A stretch of DNA of 64,000 nt from RFTU01 sp046094505 (lineage in GTDB: Bacteria > Pseudomonadota > Gammaproteobacteria > Burkholderiales > Burkholderiaceae_C), in assembly GCA_046094505.1 (NCBI GenBank), contig JBJTHN010000069.1, positions 1 to 64,000 of the forward strand, read 5' to 3'. Below are positions 1 to 9,454 of this stretch, piece after piece; the stretch's first letter is position 1; each line of letters starts with the position of its first letter. Below the pieces are notes generated by a model. That model had not been told where the DNA came from. It saw only the letters and a list, made by a program, of their open reading frames with translations, and made no database searches. A program made the translations under genes and the position numbers.

Positions 1-162
1 ACCTTCTTCCATGGCGCCGAAAACCCCAGCGATCAAGTGCGGGGGATACTGCTGACCGACGCCTGGCACCCGGAACTCAACGAGGTGGAGCGGCAGGCCT
101 TTACGGCTTTGATCACCACCTTGACCGATCTGGAGTCGCCACCCGGCGATTTGGTTACCTGA
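1..162 (+). CDS. C-terminal end of an aspartyl/asparaginyl beta-hydroxylase-like protein (5' end outside window)
   Basis: An open frame runs in from the left edge and stops with TGA at 160-162, giving the last 53 residues of a protein. The stretch FHGAENPSD followed by LLTDAWHPEL resembles the C-terminus of the aspartyl/asparaginyl beta-hydroxylase (AspH) family of Fe(II)/2-oxoglutarate dioxygenases. In that family this His is the second iron ligand and a following Arg (here in QVRG) contacts 2-oxoglutarate. Both residues are present. The rest of the catalytic domain is off-window, so substrate and localisation are unknown. The methyltransferase gene begins 9 bases downstream, suggesting co-transcription. 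Family assignment is from motif resemblance only. Confidence 0.6.
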   Translation, partial: TFFHGAENPSDQVRGILLTDAWHPELNEVERQAFTALITTLTDLESPPGDLVT

Positions 163-170
163 CCCGTTGC

Positions 171-1166
171 ATGCCCCAGAACACCATGACAAGCCCAAGT
201 GCCGAAGCGCCCTCTTCGGCCCAACCCTGGACCCAACATTGGGGACAGACCCTCAAGGGCTCCATCGACCTACAGGCAAACGACCCGGTGGCCCAAGCCC
301 TACGAGGCTGGTGGCAGCAGCGGTTGCCGAGATTGCGCGCCTGCCCAGACATCGTCGACGTGGGCAGTGGCCCGGCGGTACTGGCCCGCCTGATGATGAG
401 CTTGGGCTGGACACTGGAGCCTCCCGTGCGCTGGTGGTGCGTCGACCAAGCCCAGTTGGGCATGGGTTGGCGACATTCGCTGCCCTCGGCCGTGCGGGTG
501 TTGGACGAGACCCGTTTTGAGGCCAGCACGCCCCCCGAAGGACCCGCTGACGCCCTGGTCAGCAACTTCGGCCTGGAGTACCTGCCCACCCAGGCTGCCG
601 CCCAGGCACTGCCGCGATGGTTAAAGCCACAGGGGGCGATTTTCGCCGTGGTCCACGCCCGTGGCTCGGTGATCGACCGTGTCAGCCAAGAGCATGCCGA
701 TGATCTGCAACTGGCCATGGTCGACGTGAGCCTCCACGAACGGGCGAAGGACCTGGCGCAGGCCATGGCCACGGCCCCCAGCGACCCCACTTTGAGAATG
801 ATGCACGGTGTTGAGGTCCGCGACGCGTACAACCAAGCCGTCGACCGGCTCAAGCAGCACATGGAGATGCGCGGCCGTGCCAGCGCCGTGTTGGTCGACA
901 TGCTCCAGAGTGTGACCGCCGTTCTGCGACAGGTTCCACAGCTGGGCGCAGCAGCGGCCTGCGAACAGATTGCCGAGCAGGCTCAGGCCTATGGTGCCGA
1001 AGCCGCGCGCCTGCAGCAGATGCAGGACAGCGCCTTGGACGAAGCACAGGCCCGCGCCTTGCGAGACGCGCTTGCAGCAGCTGACCCGCACCGGGGCGCA
1101 ATTGAACTGAGCCCCCTAACCTGTTCACTGGGCCTCGTGGCGTGGAACTTGAGCAGCGCGCCGTGA
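171..1166 (+). CDS. Class I SAM-dependent methyltransferase
   Basis: This 331-residue protein has a recognisable Rossmann motif I (IVDVGSGPA, about residues 61-69). Further on, ADALVSNFGLEYLP (motif IV-like) is followed by a strand with ALPRWLKPQGAIFAVVHARG, the usual order in class I SAM methyltransferases. The C-terminal third is helical and Ala/Gln-rich, and I do not recognise it. No signal peptide or membrane segment is visible, so it should be cytoplasmic. It lies 9 bases after the upstream hydroxylase-like gene. An internal ATG at 186 is an alternative start. The substrate cannot be predicted. Confidence 0.75.
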   Translation: MPQNTMTSPSAEAPSSAQPWTQHWGQTLKGSIDLQANDPVAQALRGWWQQRLPRLRACPDIVDVGSGPAVLARLMMSLGWTLEPPVRWWCVDQAQLGMGWRHSLPSAVRVLDETRFEASTPPEGPADALVSNFGLEYLPTQAAAQALPRWLKPQGAIFAVVHARGSVIDRVSQEHADDLQLAMVDVSLHERAKDLAQAMATAPSDPTLRMMHGVEVRDAYNQAVDRLKQHMEMRGRASAVLVDMLQSVTAVLRQVPQLGAAAACEQIAEQAQAYGAEAARLQQMQDSALDEAQARALRDALAAADPHRGAIELSPLTCSLGLVAWNLSSAP

Positions 1167-1252
1167 TCAGAGATACCAGTGCATGGAGCGGCCGCGCCTA
1201 CGCCGGATCGCCAGATTCGCCCCGTTTTTGACCCCATCCTCATCGTTTGACC

Positions 1253-3391
1253 ATGTTCATTCGCCTCACGCCCTCCCCTGTTCCATGCAAGCCCGCGCCG
1301 TCTGCAATGCACGCGTGGATGCGCAGCCTGTTGCCCAAAACGTTGCTCACCCTGGCAACAGCCGCATGGGCCAGTGCACCCCTGCACGCCACGGCGCAAG
1401 GGTCCACCCCGGTGAATGCCCCGACGGATGCCAAGGTAGAAGGCCAAGCAAGGGGGTTGGTGCCGCTCGAAGACTTCTTCCGGCGCGCAGAGTTTTCAGA
1501 GGCGGTCTTGTCGCCCAATGGCCGGTATTTGGCCACGCTCTCTTCGATCAACAACCGGCTAAACCTGGTGGTGATCGACCTGGACACACGCCAGGCGTCG
1601 GTGCTGACCCGATACGACAACATCGACTTGGGCCGCCTGCGCTGGGTGGGCAACGAGCGCATCCTGTACAGCGCGGTTCAACTCAACGCCCCTTCCGGAC
1701 AGGACGCACCGCGCGCGGGAGGACTGTTCGTCATCAAGCGCGACGGCAGCGAAGGGCGACAGCTGGCACGCACGGCCAGCCAACTGCTCAAGAACGAAAC
1801 GGGCGGCTTCCTGGCGATGCAAGCGCTGCGCCCAGTCCCCGGCTCAAGCGACGAATTGATCGTCTCCGCTGTGGTGGCCAACGACGACTCCTTTGACCTT
1901 TACCGGATCAACCTGAGTACCGGCCGCTATCGCCTTTTGACCGCCGGGCGTCCATCGGACCGCATTGGCAGCTGGGTGTTGGACAGCAAGGGGGTCCCAC
2001 GGGTGGCGGTGGCGGGTGGCGCAGGCCGCAGCACCCAGCGCATCGTGCACTATCGCCGTGATGCAGACTCGCCGTGGCAGGTGATTGCCCGTTTCGATGC
2101 AACCATGCCACCGGCCTTCGTGCCCCTGGCCTTCGATACCGACGACCAGCACCTGTATGTGGCGAGCAACGATGGGCGGGCGAACATGGCCATCCACCGC
2201 TACGACCCGAACGAGCGGCGCATGGTCGAGATGGTGGCGCAGCATCCGCAGTACGACCTGGGTGCCTCACCGCAAGGCACTGCCCTCAACAGCCTGGTGT
2301 TCGACCCACAGAGCAACGCCCTCGTGGCATTGCGCATCGATGCCGACCGACCCCAGGTGCTGTGGCTGGATGACACCATGGCCAAGATTCAGGCCTCTGT
2401 TGACGCCACCTGGCCCAACCGCTTCAATGTGTTGGCGGGTAACCGCCAATCCAGCCGCGTGCTGATCAACAGCTACTCCGACACTTTGCCGGGCCGCCTG
2501 TACCTCTATGACCGGCAGAGCCAGAACATCGAAGAGATCGGGGCTTCTCGCCCCTGGTTGGAAGGACACCTGGCCAGCGTTCGGCCCTTTCGCCTGAAGA
2601 CCCGTGATGGCCTGGAGATTCCGTCTTATGTGGTGCTGCCGCGCGACCACCGCCCCGGCCAACGGCTGCCCACCGTGGTTCACATACACGGCGGGCCATT
2701 TGCACGGGATGTGGTGCAAGGCGGCCGGTACGGCCCATCGTTCGGAGTGCGCGAGGCGCAGGTGCTGGCCTCCCGAGGCTACGCCGTGGTGTTGCCCAAC
2801 TTCCGCATCACCCCTGAACTGGGCTCGCAGATTTACTACGCTGGCTTTGGGACCTATGGTCAGCAGATGTCGGACGACCATGAAGACGCGGCGGCCTGGG
2901 CTGTGGAGCAGGGCTTTGCCGACCCCCGCCGTCTGTGCATTTCAGGCGCCAGTTATGGAGGCTACGCCGCCCTTCAAGCGGCCACCCGGCCAAGCAACCC
3001 CTTTGCCTGTGCCATTGCAGGCCTGCCCGTCACCGATCTGAAGTTTCAGCGCGAGCGAGCCGACTACGCCTTCTCGCCTGCGGCGGTCGAGTACTGGCGC
3101 AAGGTGCAGGGCGTTCCAGACTTCGACGACCCCAAGGTCCGGCAGTACTCGCCCCTGTTCCAGGCCGATCGCATCAAGATCCCCGTGTTCATGTATGTGG
3201 GTGAAATGGACACCCGCACGCCACCTACCCAAGCCAAACGAATGGCTGACGCCTTGGCGGCCGCAGGCAATCCGGTGAAGGAGTACTTCATCGGCAAGGG
3301 TGAGGGGCACGGCTATGGGGTGCAGGCGGTGAACGTCGAGTTGTACACACGAATGCTGAAGTTCCTGCAAGATGCCTTGGCTGAGCGCTGA
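1253..3391 (+). CDS. Secreted S9-family serine peptidase (prolyl oligopeptidase/acylaminoacyl peptidase type)
   Basis: The frame encodes 712 residues from the ATG at 1253. An internal ATG at 1307 gives a cleaner signal peptide (MRSLLPKTLLTLATAAWASA, cut near HATAQG) and may be the true start. After the leader come about 400 residues of WD/beta-propeller-like repeats, then an alpha/beta-hydrolase domain. The catalytic triad is visible, numbered from 1253: Ser567 in GASYGGY, Asp653 in GEMDTRTPP and His686 in GEGHGYG. S9 enzymes cleave short peptides, and with this leader the protein is probably periplasmic. It converges on ldcA, with 90 bases between them and no obvious terminator. Confidence 0.88.
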   Translation: MFIRLTPSPVPCKPAPSAMHAWMRSLLPKTLLTLATAAWASAPLHATAQGSTPVNAPTDAKVEGQARGLVPLEDFFRRAEFSEAVLSPNGRYLATLSSINNRLNLVVIDLDTRQASVLTRYDNIDLGRLRWVGNERILYSAVQLNAPSGQDAPRAGGLFVIKRDGSEGRQLARTASQLLKNETGGFLAMQALRPVPGSSDELIVSAVVANDDSFDLYRINLSTGRYRLLTAGRPSDRIGSWVLDSKGVPRVAVAGGAGRSTQRIVHYRRDADSPWQVIARFDATMPPAFVPLAFDTDDQHLYVASNDGRANMAIHRYDPNERRMVEMVAQHPQYDLGASPQGTALNSLVFDPQSNALVALRIDADRPQVLWLDDTMAKIQASVDATWPNRFNVLAGNRQSSRVLINSYSDTLPGRLYLYDRQSQNIEEIGASRPWLEGHLASVRPFRLKTRDGLEIPSYVVLPRDHRPGQRLPTVVHIHGGPFARDVVQGGRYGPSFGVREAQVLASRGYAVVLPNFRITPELGSQIYYAGFGTYGQQMSDDHEDAAAWAVEQGFADPRRLCISGASYGGYAALQAATRPSNPFACAIAGLPVTDLKFQRERADYAFSPAAVEYWRKVQGVPDFDDPKVRQYSPLFQADRIKIPVFMYVGEMDTRTPPTQAKRMADALAAAGNPVKEYFIGKGEGHGYGVQAVNVELYTRMLKFLQDALAER

Positions 3392-3481
3392 GGGCTTGCG
3401 ATCCGGCGCCATGCTGCGACTGCGCTGCGTCACCGGCGCACGCCTTTCCAACGGGCTCTTGAGCGCCGCAGCCCCGTGCCC

Positions 3482-4408
3482 TCACAGGAACAACAGATAG
3501 GCCGTTCGCCCCTCGACCTGCAGCACCGAAGGACGGCCCTGTGGCAGGGTCAGGTTCAGGGGCACGTGCCCTAGAGGCAGCCCCTTGATCAGCGCCGTTT
3601 TTGGGCATGCCTGGGCCACCCGCGCGATCATGGCCTTGAGGCCATAACCGCGGTCCAGCGGTGCGGCTTTCCATGCGCTGAACTGCCCCAACAGCACCGC
3701 ACGTTGGCGGGCCAGCACGCCAGCTTGCGCCAACTGCAACAACATACGCTCCACGCGGTAGGGGTGCTCGCCCACGTCCTCCAGGTAAAGCAACCCACCG
3801 GTGATGTTGGGCCAGTGGCGGGTACCCAGCAGGCTACAGACCATGCTCAGATTACCGCCCCACAGCCTGCCCTTGGCGCCGAAGCCATCCCATCTGGCCT
3901 CTGTTCGAAACCCCAGGGCCTCCAATTCACCCTGCATGGCCTGATCGAAGGTTTCACAGGTGATCTCATTGGCCTCATCCGCCTTTGCGTCCAGGCCCAA
4001 CTCTCGTCCAAAGTCCTCAACGGCCATGGGTCCGTGCCAGGAGGGCGCCCCGGTGTGTGCCAACAAGGCCAAACTCAAGGCCGTCATATCGCTGTAGCCC
4101 ACCCAGCGGGTTCCACGATCCACGCTACGCTTGATTCGTTTCCACTGAACGGCATCCAACAAGCGGGTCATGCCGTAGCCGCCGCGGCAAGCCAGTGCCA
4201 CGGAGGGCGCCTCATCAGCGACCCGGTGGAGGGTTTCCAGACGCTGTTCGTCCGTGCCGGCAAATCGTTGGTACTGCAAGCGAACACTGCTGTCTTCGGT
4301 AACGTCATAACCCATCGCCTGCAGGCGCTGCCGTGCACGTTTGATGTGTGCGCGGCGGGTCTCCACGCCGGAGGCGGCAAACAAGGTCAGTGCAGTCGAG
4401 GTGGTCAT
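3482..4408 (-). CDS. ldcA: Muramoyltetrapeptide LD-carboxypeptidase (S66 family)
   Basis: This 308-residue protein matches the LD-carboxypeptidase family, which removes the terminal D-Ala from the tetrapeptide of recycled murein in the cytoplasm. The S66 catalytic residues are in place: Ser106 in GYSDMTAL, Glu210 in LLYLEDVGE and His281 in LPLGHVPLN. Length is normal and no signal peptide is visible, as expected for the cytoplasmic recycling enzyme. The start codon overlaps the tadA stop by four bases (ATGA), so the two genes are probably translated from one mRNA with coupling. Confidence 0.9.
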   Translation of the reverse strand: MTTSTALTLFAASGVETRRAHIKRARQRLQAMGYDVTEDSSVRLQYQRFAGTDEQRLETLHRVADEAPSVALACRGGYGMTRLLDAVQWKRIKRSVDRGTRWVGYSDMTALSLALLAHTGAPSWHGPMAVEDFGRELGLDAKADEANEITCETFDQAMQGELEALGFRTEARWDGFGAKGRLWGGNLSMVCSLLGTRHWPNITGGLLYLEDVGEHPYRVERMLLQLAQAGVLARQRAVLLGQFSAWKAAPLDRGYGLKAMIARVAQACPKTALIKGLPLGHVPLNLTLPQGRPSVLQVEGRTAYLLFL

Positions 4409-4887
4409 GACGGATTTCCCTGGGAACGATGGGTGAGTCGGCGCTCCCGAAAAAACGCCTGCAGCAAGGCTGCAGACTCTGCGGCCATCACCCCACCCTC
4501 CACCTGCGTTTGGTGATTGAGTTCAGGCACTTCAAACAGGTTCAGAACCGACCCGGCCGCGCCCGTCTTGGGGTCAGACGCGGCATACACCACACGCGAG
4601 ATGCGGGCATGCATCATCGCCATGGCGCACATGGCACAGGGCTCGAGCGTGACGAACATCTCAAGGCCCGGCATCCTGTAGTTTTGCAGCGCCTGCCCTG
4701 CCCCGCGCAAGGCCATCACCTCCGCGTGTGCACTGGGGTCGTGCAGCCCAATCGGCTGGTTGTAGCCACCGGCCACCACGGCCCCATTGAGCACCAGCAC
4801 CGCCCCCACAGGGACTTCGCCCCGCAGCCGGGCCTGCTCGGCCTGTTGCAGGGCCAGCTTCATCCAGTGGCCATCGTTCTGAGGCAT
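4405..4887 (-). CDS. tadA: tRNA-specific adenosine-34 deaminase
   Basis: This 160-residue zinc deaminase converts A34 to inosine in tRNA-Arg(ACG). The cytidine-deaminase fold signatures are complete: HAE at residues 54-56 (zinc ligand His54 and proton-shuttle Glu56) and PCAMC with Cys84 and Cys87. The neighbouring sequence (GEVPVGAVLV, MHARISRVVYAASDPKTGA) is typical of TadA rather than cytosine or guanine deaminases. The 129 bases upstream, before guaA ends, hold no gene. An AT-rich TAATAA lies about 10 bases before the start and could be part of a promoter, but I cannot define a -35. Confidence 0.93.
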   Translation of the reverse strand: MPQNDGHWMKLALQQAEQARLRGEVPVGAVLVLNGAVVAGGYNQPIGLHDPSAHAEVMALRGAGQALQNYRMPGLEMFVTLEPCAMCAMAMMHARISRVVYAASDPKTGAAGSVLNLFEVPELNHQTQVEGGVMAAESAALLQAFFRERRLTHRSQGNPS

Positions 4888-5016
4888 CGCCTCAGTTTAT
4901 TACCGATTGCAGGGGCGGCTTGGCCGATGAGAGGCCAGCGCCTACACACCGGCCGCCGAATTGGCCGCCACCCGCAGGTTCAGCGCGGTTCAATCCAGAG
5001 GCTCGTTCGATAGGCG

Positions 5017-6603
5017 CTATTCCCACTCGATGGTGGCTGGCGGCTTGCTCGACACGTCATAGGTGACGCGGTTGATACCCCGCACCTCATTGATGATGCG
5101 GCTGCTCACCCGCTTGAGCAGGCCATAGGGCAGCTCGGCCCAATCGGCCGTCATGAAGTCACTAGTTTGGACCGCCCGCAGCGCCACCACATGGTCATAG
5201 GTGCGGCCGTCGCCCATCACACCCACACTCTTGACCGGCAGGAACACGACAAAGGCTTGGCTCGTGAGCTCGTACCAGTTCTTGCCCGTGGCCGGATCGA
5301 CTTCGCGTCGCAACTCTTCGATGAAGATGTGGTCGGCTCGGCGCAGCAGGTCGGCGTACTCGCGCTTGACCTCACCCAGAATCCGCACGCCCAGGCCAGG
5401 CCCCGGGAAGGGGTGGCGGTAGACCATGTCGTGAGGCAGGCCTAAGGCCACACCCAAGGCCCGCACCTCGTCCTTGAACAGTTCACGCAAGGGCTCCAAG
5501 AGCTTCAGGCCCAGCTGCTCGGGCAGGCCGCCCACGTTGTGGTGGCTCTTGATCGTGGTGGCCTTCTTGGTCTTGGTGCCGCCGCTTTCCACCACATCCG
5601 GGTAGATGGTGCCCTGCGCCAGAAAGGTGGCCGCCTTGAGCTTGGCCGCTTCAGCCTTGAAGACATCCACAAACAGGCGGCCGATGATCTTGCGCTTGGC
5701 CTCCGGTTCGCTCACGCCCTGCAGCTCTCCCAGAAACAGGCCGCTGGCATCCACCCGCAGCACCTTGGTGTGCAGCTTGCCGGCGAACATGTCCATGACC
5801 ATGTCGCCCTCGTTCAGCCGCAGCAGTCCGTGGTCCACGAACACGCAAGTCAACTGCTCACCAATGGCGCGGTGGATCAAGGCCGCTGCCACGCTGGAGT
5901 CCACGCCACCCGACAAGCCCAGGATCACCTCCTCGTCACCCACCTGCTCCCGAATGCGCGCCACCGCCTCGGCGATGTAGTCGCCCATGATCCAGTCGCC
6001 GCGGCAGCCGCAGATGTCGCGCACGAAGCGATGGAAGATCTCGGCGCCGCGCAGGGTGTGTGTGACCTCGGGGTGGAACTGCACCGCATACAGGCCGCGC
6101 GACTCATCGGCCATGCCGGCGATGGGGCAACTGGGGGTGCTGGCCATGAGCTTGAAGCCGGGGGGGAGCTCGGTGACCTTGTCGCCATGGCTCATCCACA
6201 CCTTGAGCATCCCGTGACCCTCAGGCGTGCGGAAGTCTTCGATGCCCTCGAACAGACGGGTGTGGCCGCGGGCGCGGACCTCGGCATAGCCAAATTCGCG
6301 CGTGTCGCTCCAGGACACCTGCCCGCCGAGTTGCACCGCCATGGTCTGCATGCCGTAGCAGATGCCCAAGACCGGCACGCCCATGTCGAACACGGCCTGC
6401 GGCGCGCGCAGTTGGTGGTCTTCGTAGGTGCTGGCGTGCGAACCGGAGAGAATGATGCCTTCAGGTGAAAAGGCGCGGATGAAGTCGTCCCCAACATCAT
6501 TGGGGTGGATTTCGCAGTACACCTGCGCCTCACGCACCCGCCGGGCAATCAACTGCGTCACCTGTGAGCCAAAGTCGAGGATCAGAATCTTCTGGTGGGA
6601 CAT
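5017..6603 (-). CDS. guaA: GMP synthase (glutamine-hydrolysing)
   Basis: This 528-residue enzyme makes GMP from XMP, ATP and glutamine. The N-terminal class I glutamine amidotransferase domain has its nucleophile Cys82 in GICYGMQ and a His/Glu pair in QFHPEVTHT. The ATP-pyrophosphatase domain has the P-loop GLSGGVDSSVAAALIHRA. The C-terminal dimerisation domain ends TYDVSSKPPATIEWE, as in other GuaA proteins. The start at 6603 (MSHQKILILDFGSQ) is chosen because it aligns with the family; the frame is open 52 codons further upstream but that part does not resemble GuaA. It follows the MFS gene by 88 bases, in the same direction as guaB. Confidence 0.97.
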   Translation of the reverse strand: MSHQKILILDFGSQVTQLIARRVREAQVYCEIHPNDVGDDFIRAFSPEGIILSGSHASTYEDHQLRAPQAVFDMGVPVLGICYGMQTMAVQLGGQVSWSDTREFGYAEVRARGHTRLFEGIEDFRTPEGHGMLKVWMSHGDKVTELPPGFKLMASTPSCPIAGMADESRGLYAVQFHPEVTHTLRGAEIFHRFVRDICGCRGDWIMGDYIAEAVARIREQVGDEEVILGLSGGVDSSVAAALIHRAIGEQLTCVFVDHGLLRLNEGDMVMDMFAGKLHTKVLRVDASGLFLGELQGVSEPEAKRKIIGRLFVDVFKAEAAKLKAATFLAQGTIYPDVVESGGTKTKKATTIKSHHNVGGLPEQLGLKLLEPLRELFKDEVRALGVALGLPHDMVYRHPFPGPGLGVRILGEVKREYADLLRRADHIFIEELRREVDPATGKNWYELTSQAFVVFLPVKSVGVMGDGRTYDHVVALRAVQTSDFMTADWAELPYGLLKRVSSRIINEVRGINRVTYDVSSKPPATIEWE

Positions 6604-6691
6604 GGCGAAGACTTTCAAGTGCGGGAAGGTTCGGAAGGTCGTCGACGGTTCAGGTGATAGGAGCAGAGGCCGCCCGCAAAAGCAGGCATGC

Positions 6692-7942
6692 TCAGGGCGC
6701 TGCCGACAAGGCCGCGGCCTGCTGGGCTCGGCCCAGCCGCGCGAAGTGGCGAATCGCAATCACGGCGCCGCAAACCTGCAGAGCACAGCAGGCGAAGAAG
6801 GGCAGGCCCACCAGCCAGTGGCCAGGCCCCAGCGGTGACACCAGGCCCAGCAGTGCGGCACCCACCACGGGTGCGATCACGGCCATGGCACTGGTCAGAG
6901 ACGCCACCGAGCCCATGGCGGTGCCCTGCTCCCGGTCAGACGCCGCATTGGAAATCAGGCTTTGCAACGAGGCCGTGATGGTGAAGCCCAAGAGGTTGCA
7001 CACCACGATGGCCATCATCATCCAGCCCTCGGTGGCCAGGCCCCAGGCCAGGTAGCCCGTGGCGGAGGAGACCAGCCCCATTTGCACCAGGCGATCGGGT
7101 TTGAAACGCTTGAGCAAGACGCGCATCAAACCGCCCTGCACCACGGCGGCCACCACACCCACCACGAACAGGGACCAGCCGTTTTCCTTCGGACCCCAGC
7201 CAAACTTGAAACTGCAGTACAGCACCCAGGTCATGTGCAGAATGAACTGGGCCAAGTTCGACAGGGCCACCACCCACAGCAAGGGCTTGACACCGGCCAA
7301 GGCGGCCAAACCCCGCAGGGAACTGATGGGGTTGGCCTTGCGCCAGTCAAACGGCACACGCTTGTCTGGCGGCAGGGACTCCGGCAGCAACAGCCACCCA
7401 TACAGGGTGTTCACCACCGCCAGCACGCCGGCGACATAAAAGGGCAGGTGCAGGTCGATGTCGCCCAGAACCCCACCCATGACCGGGCCCAGCACATAGC
7501 CCACCCCAAACATGGCCCCGACCAGGCCGAAGCGGCGCGCACGGTCTTCAGGAGACGAAATGTCGGCCACGTAGGCGTGGGCCACTGCGGCATTGGCTTG
7601 AAAGGCGCCGCCCACCAAGCGCACCGCCACCAAGACCCACAAGGCCTGCGCCATGGCCGTTGCAAAGAAGTTCAGCGCCAGGCCCAGGAAACCCACCAGG
7701 AGCACCGGACGGCGCCCGTAGCGGTCGGACAGGCGGCCCAGGATGGGGGCGGCAAAAAAGTTGGAGATGCCAAAGGCAAAGGCCACCACCCCGTACCAAT
7801 AGGCATGATCGGCCGCGTCGGTGGCGAACTGACCCACCAGCGGCGGCAACACCGGGATGATCAGGCCCACCGACACCATGTCGATGAGCACCGTGATCAG
7901 GATGAAGGGCATGGCCGGCGCTCGACCGGCGAAGGTGCTCAT
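6692..7942 (-). CDS. TetA-like MFS transporter (TCR/Tet family)
   Basis: This 416-residue membrane protein has about 12 hydrophobic segments. Its first helix reads LIDMVSVGLIIPVLPP, like the drug:H+ antiporter TetA. Motif A in loop 2-3 is GRLSDRYGRRPV (residues 69-80). The family exports drugs or small metabolites in exchange for protons. It lies 8 bases after guaB and 88 bases before guaA, all in one direction, so it is probably in the same transcript as the IMP-to-GMP genes. That context hints at a purine or purine-analogue substrate, but this is inference. The sequence shows no resistance-gene island and base usage resembles its neighbours. Confidence 0.85.
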   Translation of the reverse strand: MSTFAGRAPAMPFILITVLIDMVSVGLIIPVLPPLVGQFATDAADHAYWYGVVAFAFGISNFFAAPILGRLSDRYGRRPVLLVGFLGLALNFFATAMAQALWVLVAVRLVGGAFQANAAVAHAYVADISSPEDRARRFGLVGAMFGVGYVLGPVMGGVLGDIDLHLPFYVAGVLAVVNTLYGWLLLPESLPPDKRVPFDWRKANPISSLRGLAALAGVKPLLWVVALSNLAQFILHMTWVLYCSFKFGWGPKENGWSLFVVGVVAAVVQGGLMRVLLKRFKPDRLVQMGLVSSATGYLAWGLATEGWMMMAIVVCNLLGFTITASLQSLISNAASDREQGTAMGSVASLTSAMAVIAPVVGAALLGLVSPLGPGHWLVGLPFFACCALQVCGAVIAIRHFARLGRAQQAAALSAAP

Positions 7943-7950
7943 GTGCCGCC

Positions 7951-9423
7951 CTACTCCATGCGGTAGTTGGGCGCTTCCTTCGTGATCTGCACGTCGTGCA
8001 CATGGCTTTCACGGATGCCCGCGGCCGTGATCTGCACGAACTCAGCCCGCTCATGCAGGTCCGCCACGCTGGTGCATCCACAGTAGCCCATGGCGGCCCG
8101 CAGGCCACCGGCCATCTGGAAGATGATGTTGACCATGGACCCCTTGTAGGGCACACGCCCTTCGATACCCTCGGGTACGAGTTTGTCGGTGTTGGGGTTG
8201 GTGGTCTCGTCGTTTTCCTGGAAGTAGCGGTCGGCTGACCCCGCCTTCATGGCACCGATGGAGCCCATGCCGCGGTAGCTCTTGTAGCTGCGCCCCTGGT
8301 AGAGGATGACTTCACCGGGCGCCTCTTCGGTGCCCGCAAACATCCCACCCATCATCACGGTGCTGGCACCGGCGGCCATGGCCTTGGCGATGTCACCACT
8401 GAAGCGGATGCCGCCGTCGGCAATCAGGGGCACGCCCTTGCCCTTGAGCGCGGTGGCCACGTTGTCAATGGCGGTGATTTGCGGCACGCCCACGCCCGCC
8501 ACGATGCGGGTGGTGCAGATGGAACCCGGGCCGATACCCACCTTTACCGCGTCAGCGCCCGCCTCGGCCAGGGCCAAGGCTGCAGCCCCGGTGGCAATGT
8601 TGCCGCCGATCACGTCCACCCCAGGGAAATGGGACTTGACCCATCGCACACGCTCGATGACGCCTGCGCTGTGCCCATGCGCGGTATCCACCACGATGGC
8701 GTCCACGCCCGCCTTCACCAGCAGCTCAACCCGCTCTTCGGTTCCCTCACCCACGCCCACGGCCGCGCCTACACGAAGCTTGCCCTGGGCATCGCGGGCT
8801 GCGTTGGGAAAGTTGGTTTGCTTGGTGATGTCCTTCACGGTCATCAGGCCCCGCAGTTCAAAGGCGTCGTTGACCACCAACACCCGCTCCAACTTGTGCT
8901 GGTGCATCAGGGCTTTGCCTTCTTCGATCGATGCGCCTTCACGAACCGTGATCAGGCGCTCGCGCGGGGTCATGATGTCGCGCACCAGGACATCCATACG
9001 GGTTTCAAAGCGCAGGTCGCGCCCCGTCACGATGCCGGCCACGCGGCCGCCCTCCACCACCGGAAAGCCCGAGACGCCGTATTGCTCGGACAGGGCCTTG
9101 ACCTGCCTCACCGTGGTGTCAGGGGTGATGATGATGGGGTCGCGCAGGATGCCCGACTCGTAGCGCTTGACCCGCGCCACTTCGGCGGCCTGCTGGGCCG
9201 CGGTCAGGTTTTTGTGCACGATGCCAATGCCGCCCTCCTGGGCAATGGCGATGGCCAGTCGAGCCTCGGTCACCGTGTCCATTGCAGCGGACACCAGGGG
9301 CAGGTTCAGGGCAATGTTGCGCGTGAAACGGGTGGCCAGGCTGGTGTCCCGCGGGAGCACCTTCGAAAAGGCGGGGACCAACAGCACGTCATCGAAGGTG
9401 AGCGCTTTGCCGATCAGGCGCAT
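7951..9423 (-). CDS. guaB: IMP dehydrogenase
   Basis: This 490-residue enzyme oxidises IMP to XMP with NAD+, the committed step to GMP. The catalytic Cys303 is in GPGSICTTRIVAG, the flap region reads YFQENDETTNPNTDKLVPEG, and two CBS domains occupy roughly residues 93-205. The start at 9423 (MRLIGKALTFDDVLLVPA) matches the family and has a good ribosome site (GGAG, 8-9 bases upstream); the frame stays open upstream into rnfH but that part is non-homologous. A TATAAT hexamer lies about 25 bases before the start, inside the end of rnfH. Confidence 0.97.
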   Translation of the reverse strand: MRLIGKALTFDDVLLVPAFSKVLPRDTSLATRFTRNIALNLPLVSAAMDTVTEARLAIAIAQEGGIGIVHKNLTAAQQAAEVARVKRYESGILRDPIIITPDTTVRQVKALSEQYGVSGFPVVEGGRVAGIVTGRDLRFETRMDVLVRDIMTPRERLITVREGASIEEGKALMHQHKLERVLVVNDAFELRGLMTVKDITKQTNFPNAARDAQGKLRVGAAVGVGEGTEERVELLVKAGVDAIVVDTAHGHSAGVIERVRWVKSHFPGVDVIGGNIATGAAALALAEAGADAVKVGIGPGSICTTRIVAGVGVPQITAIDNVATALKGKGVPLIADGGIRFSGDIAKAMAAGASTVMMGGMFAGTEEAPGEVILYQGRSYKSYRGMGSIGAMKAGSADRYFQENDETTNPNTDKLVPEGIEGRVPYKGSMVNIIFQMAGGLRAAMGYCGCTSVADLHERAEFVQITAAGIRESHVHDVQITKEAPNYRME

Positions 9424-9448
9424 GAGAAATCTCCGGACGCAAAAACGA

Positions 9449-9454
9449 ATTATA
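9449..9454 (-). promoter_or_regulatory. Probable -10 element of the guaB promoter
   Basis: The minus strand reads TATAAT, a perfect sigma-70 -10 hexamer, 25 bases before the guaB ATG. It overlaps the stop codon of rnfH. I cannot find a convincing -35 at 16-18 bases, so the promoter may need an activator or may be weak. Transcription would begin close to the guaB ribosome-binding site, leaving a very short leader with no room for an attenuator. Confidence 0.45.

Noticed and set aside
6604..6759. N-terminal extension of guaA
   Set aside because: Arg/Pro-rich and not GuaA-like; MSHQKILILDFGSQ at 6603 aligns with the family.
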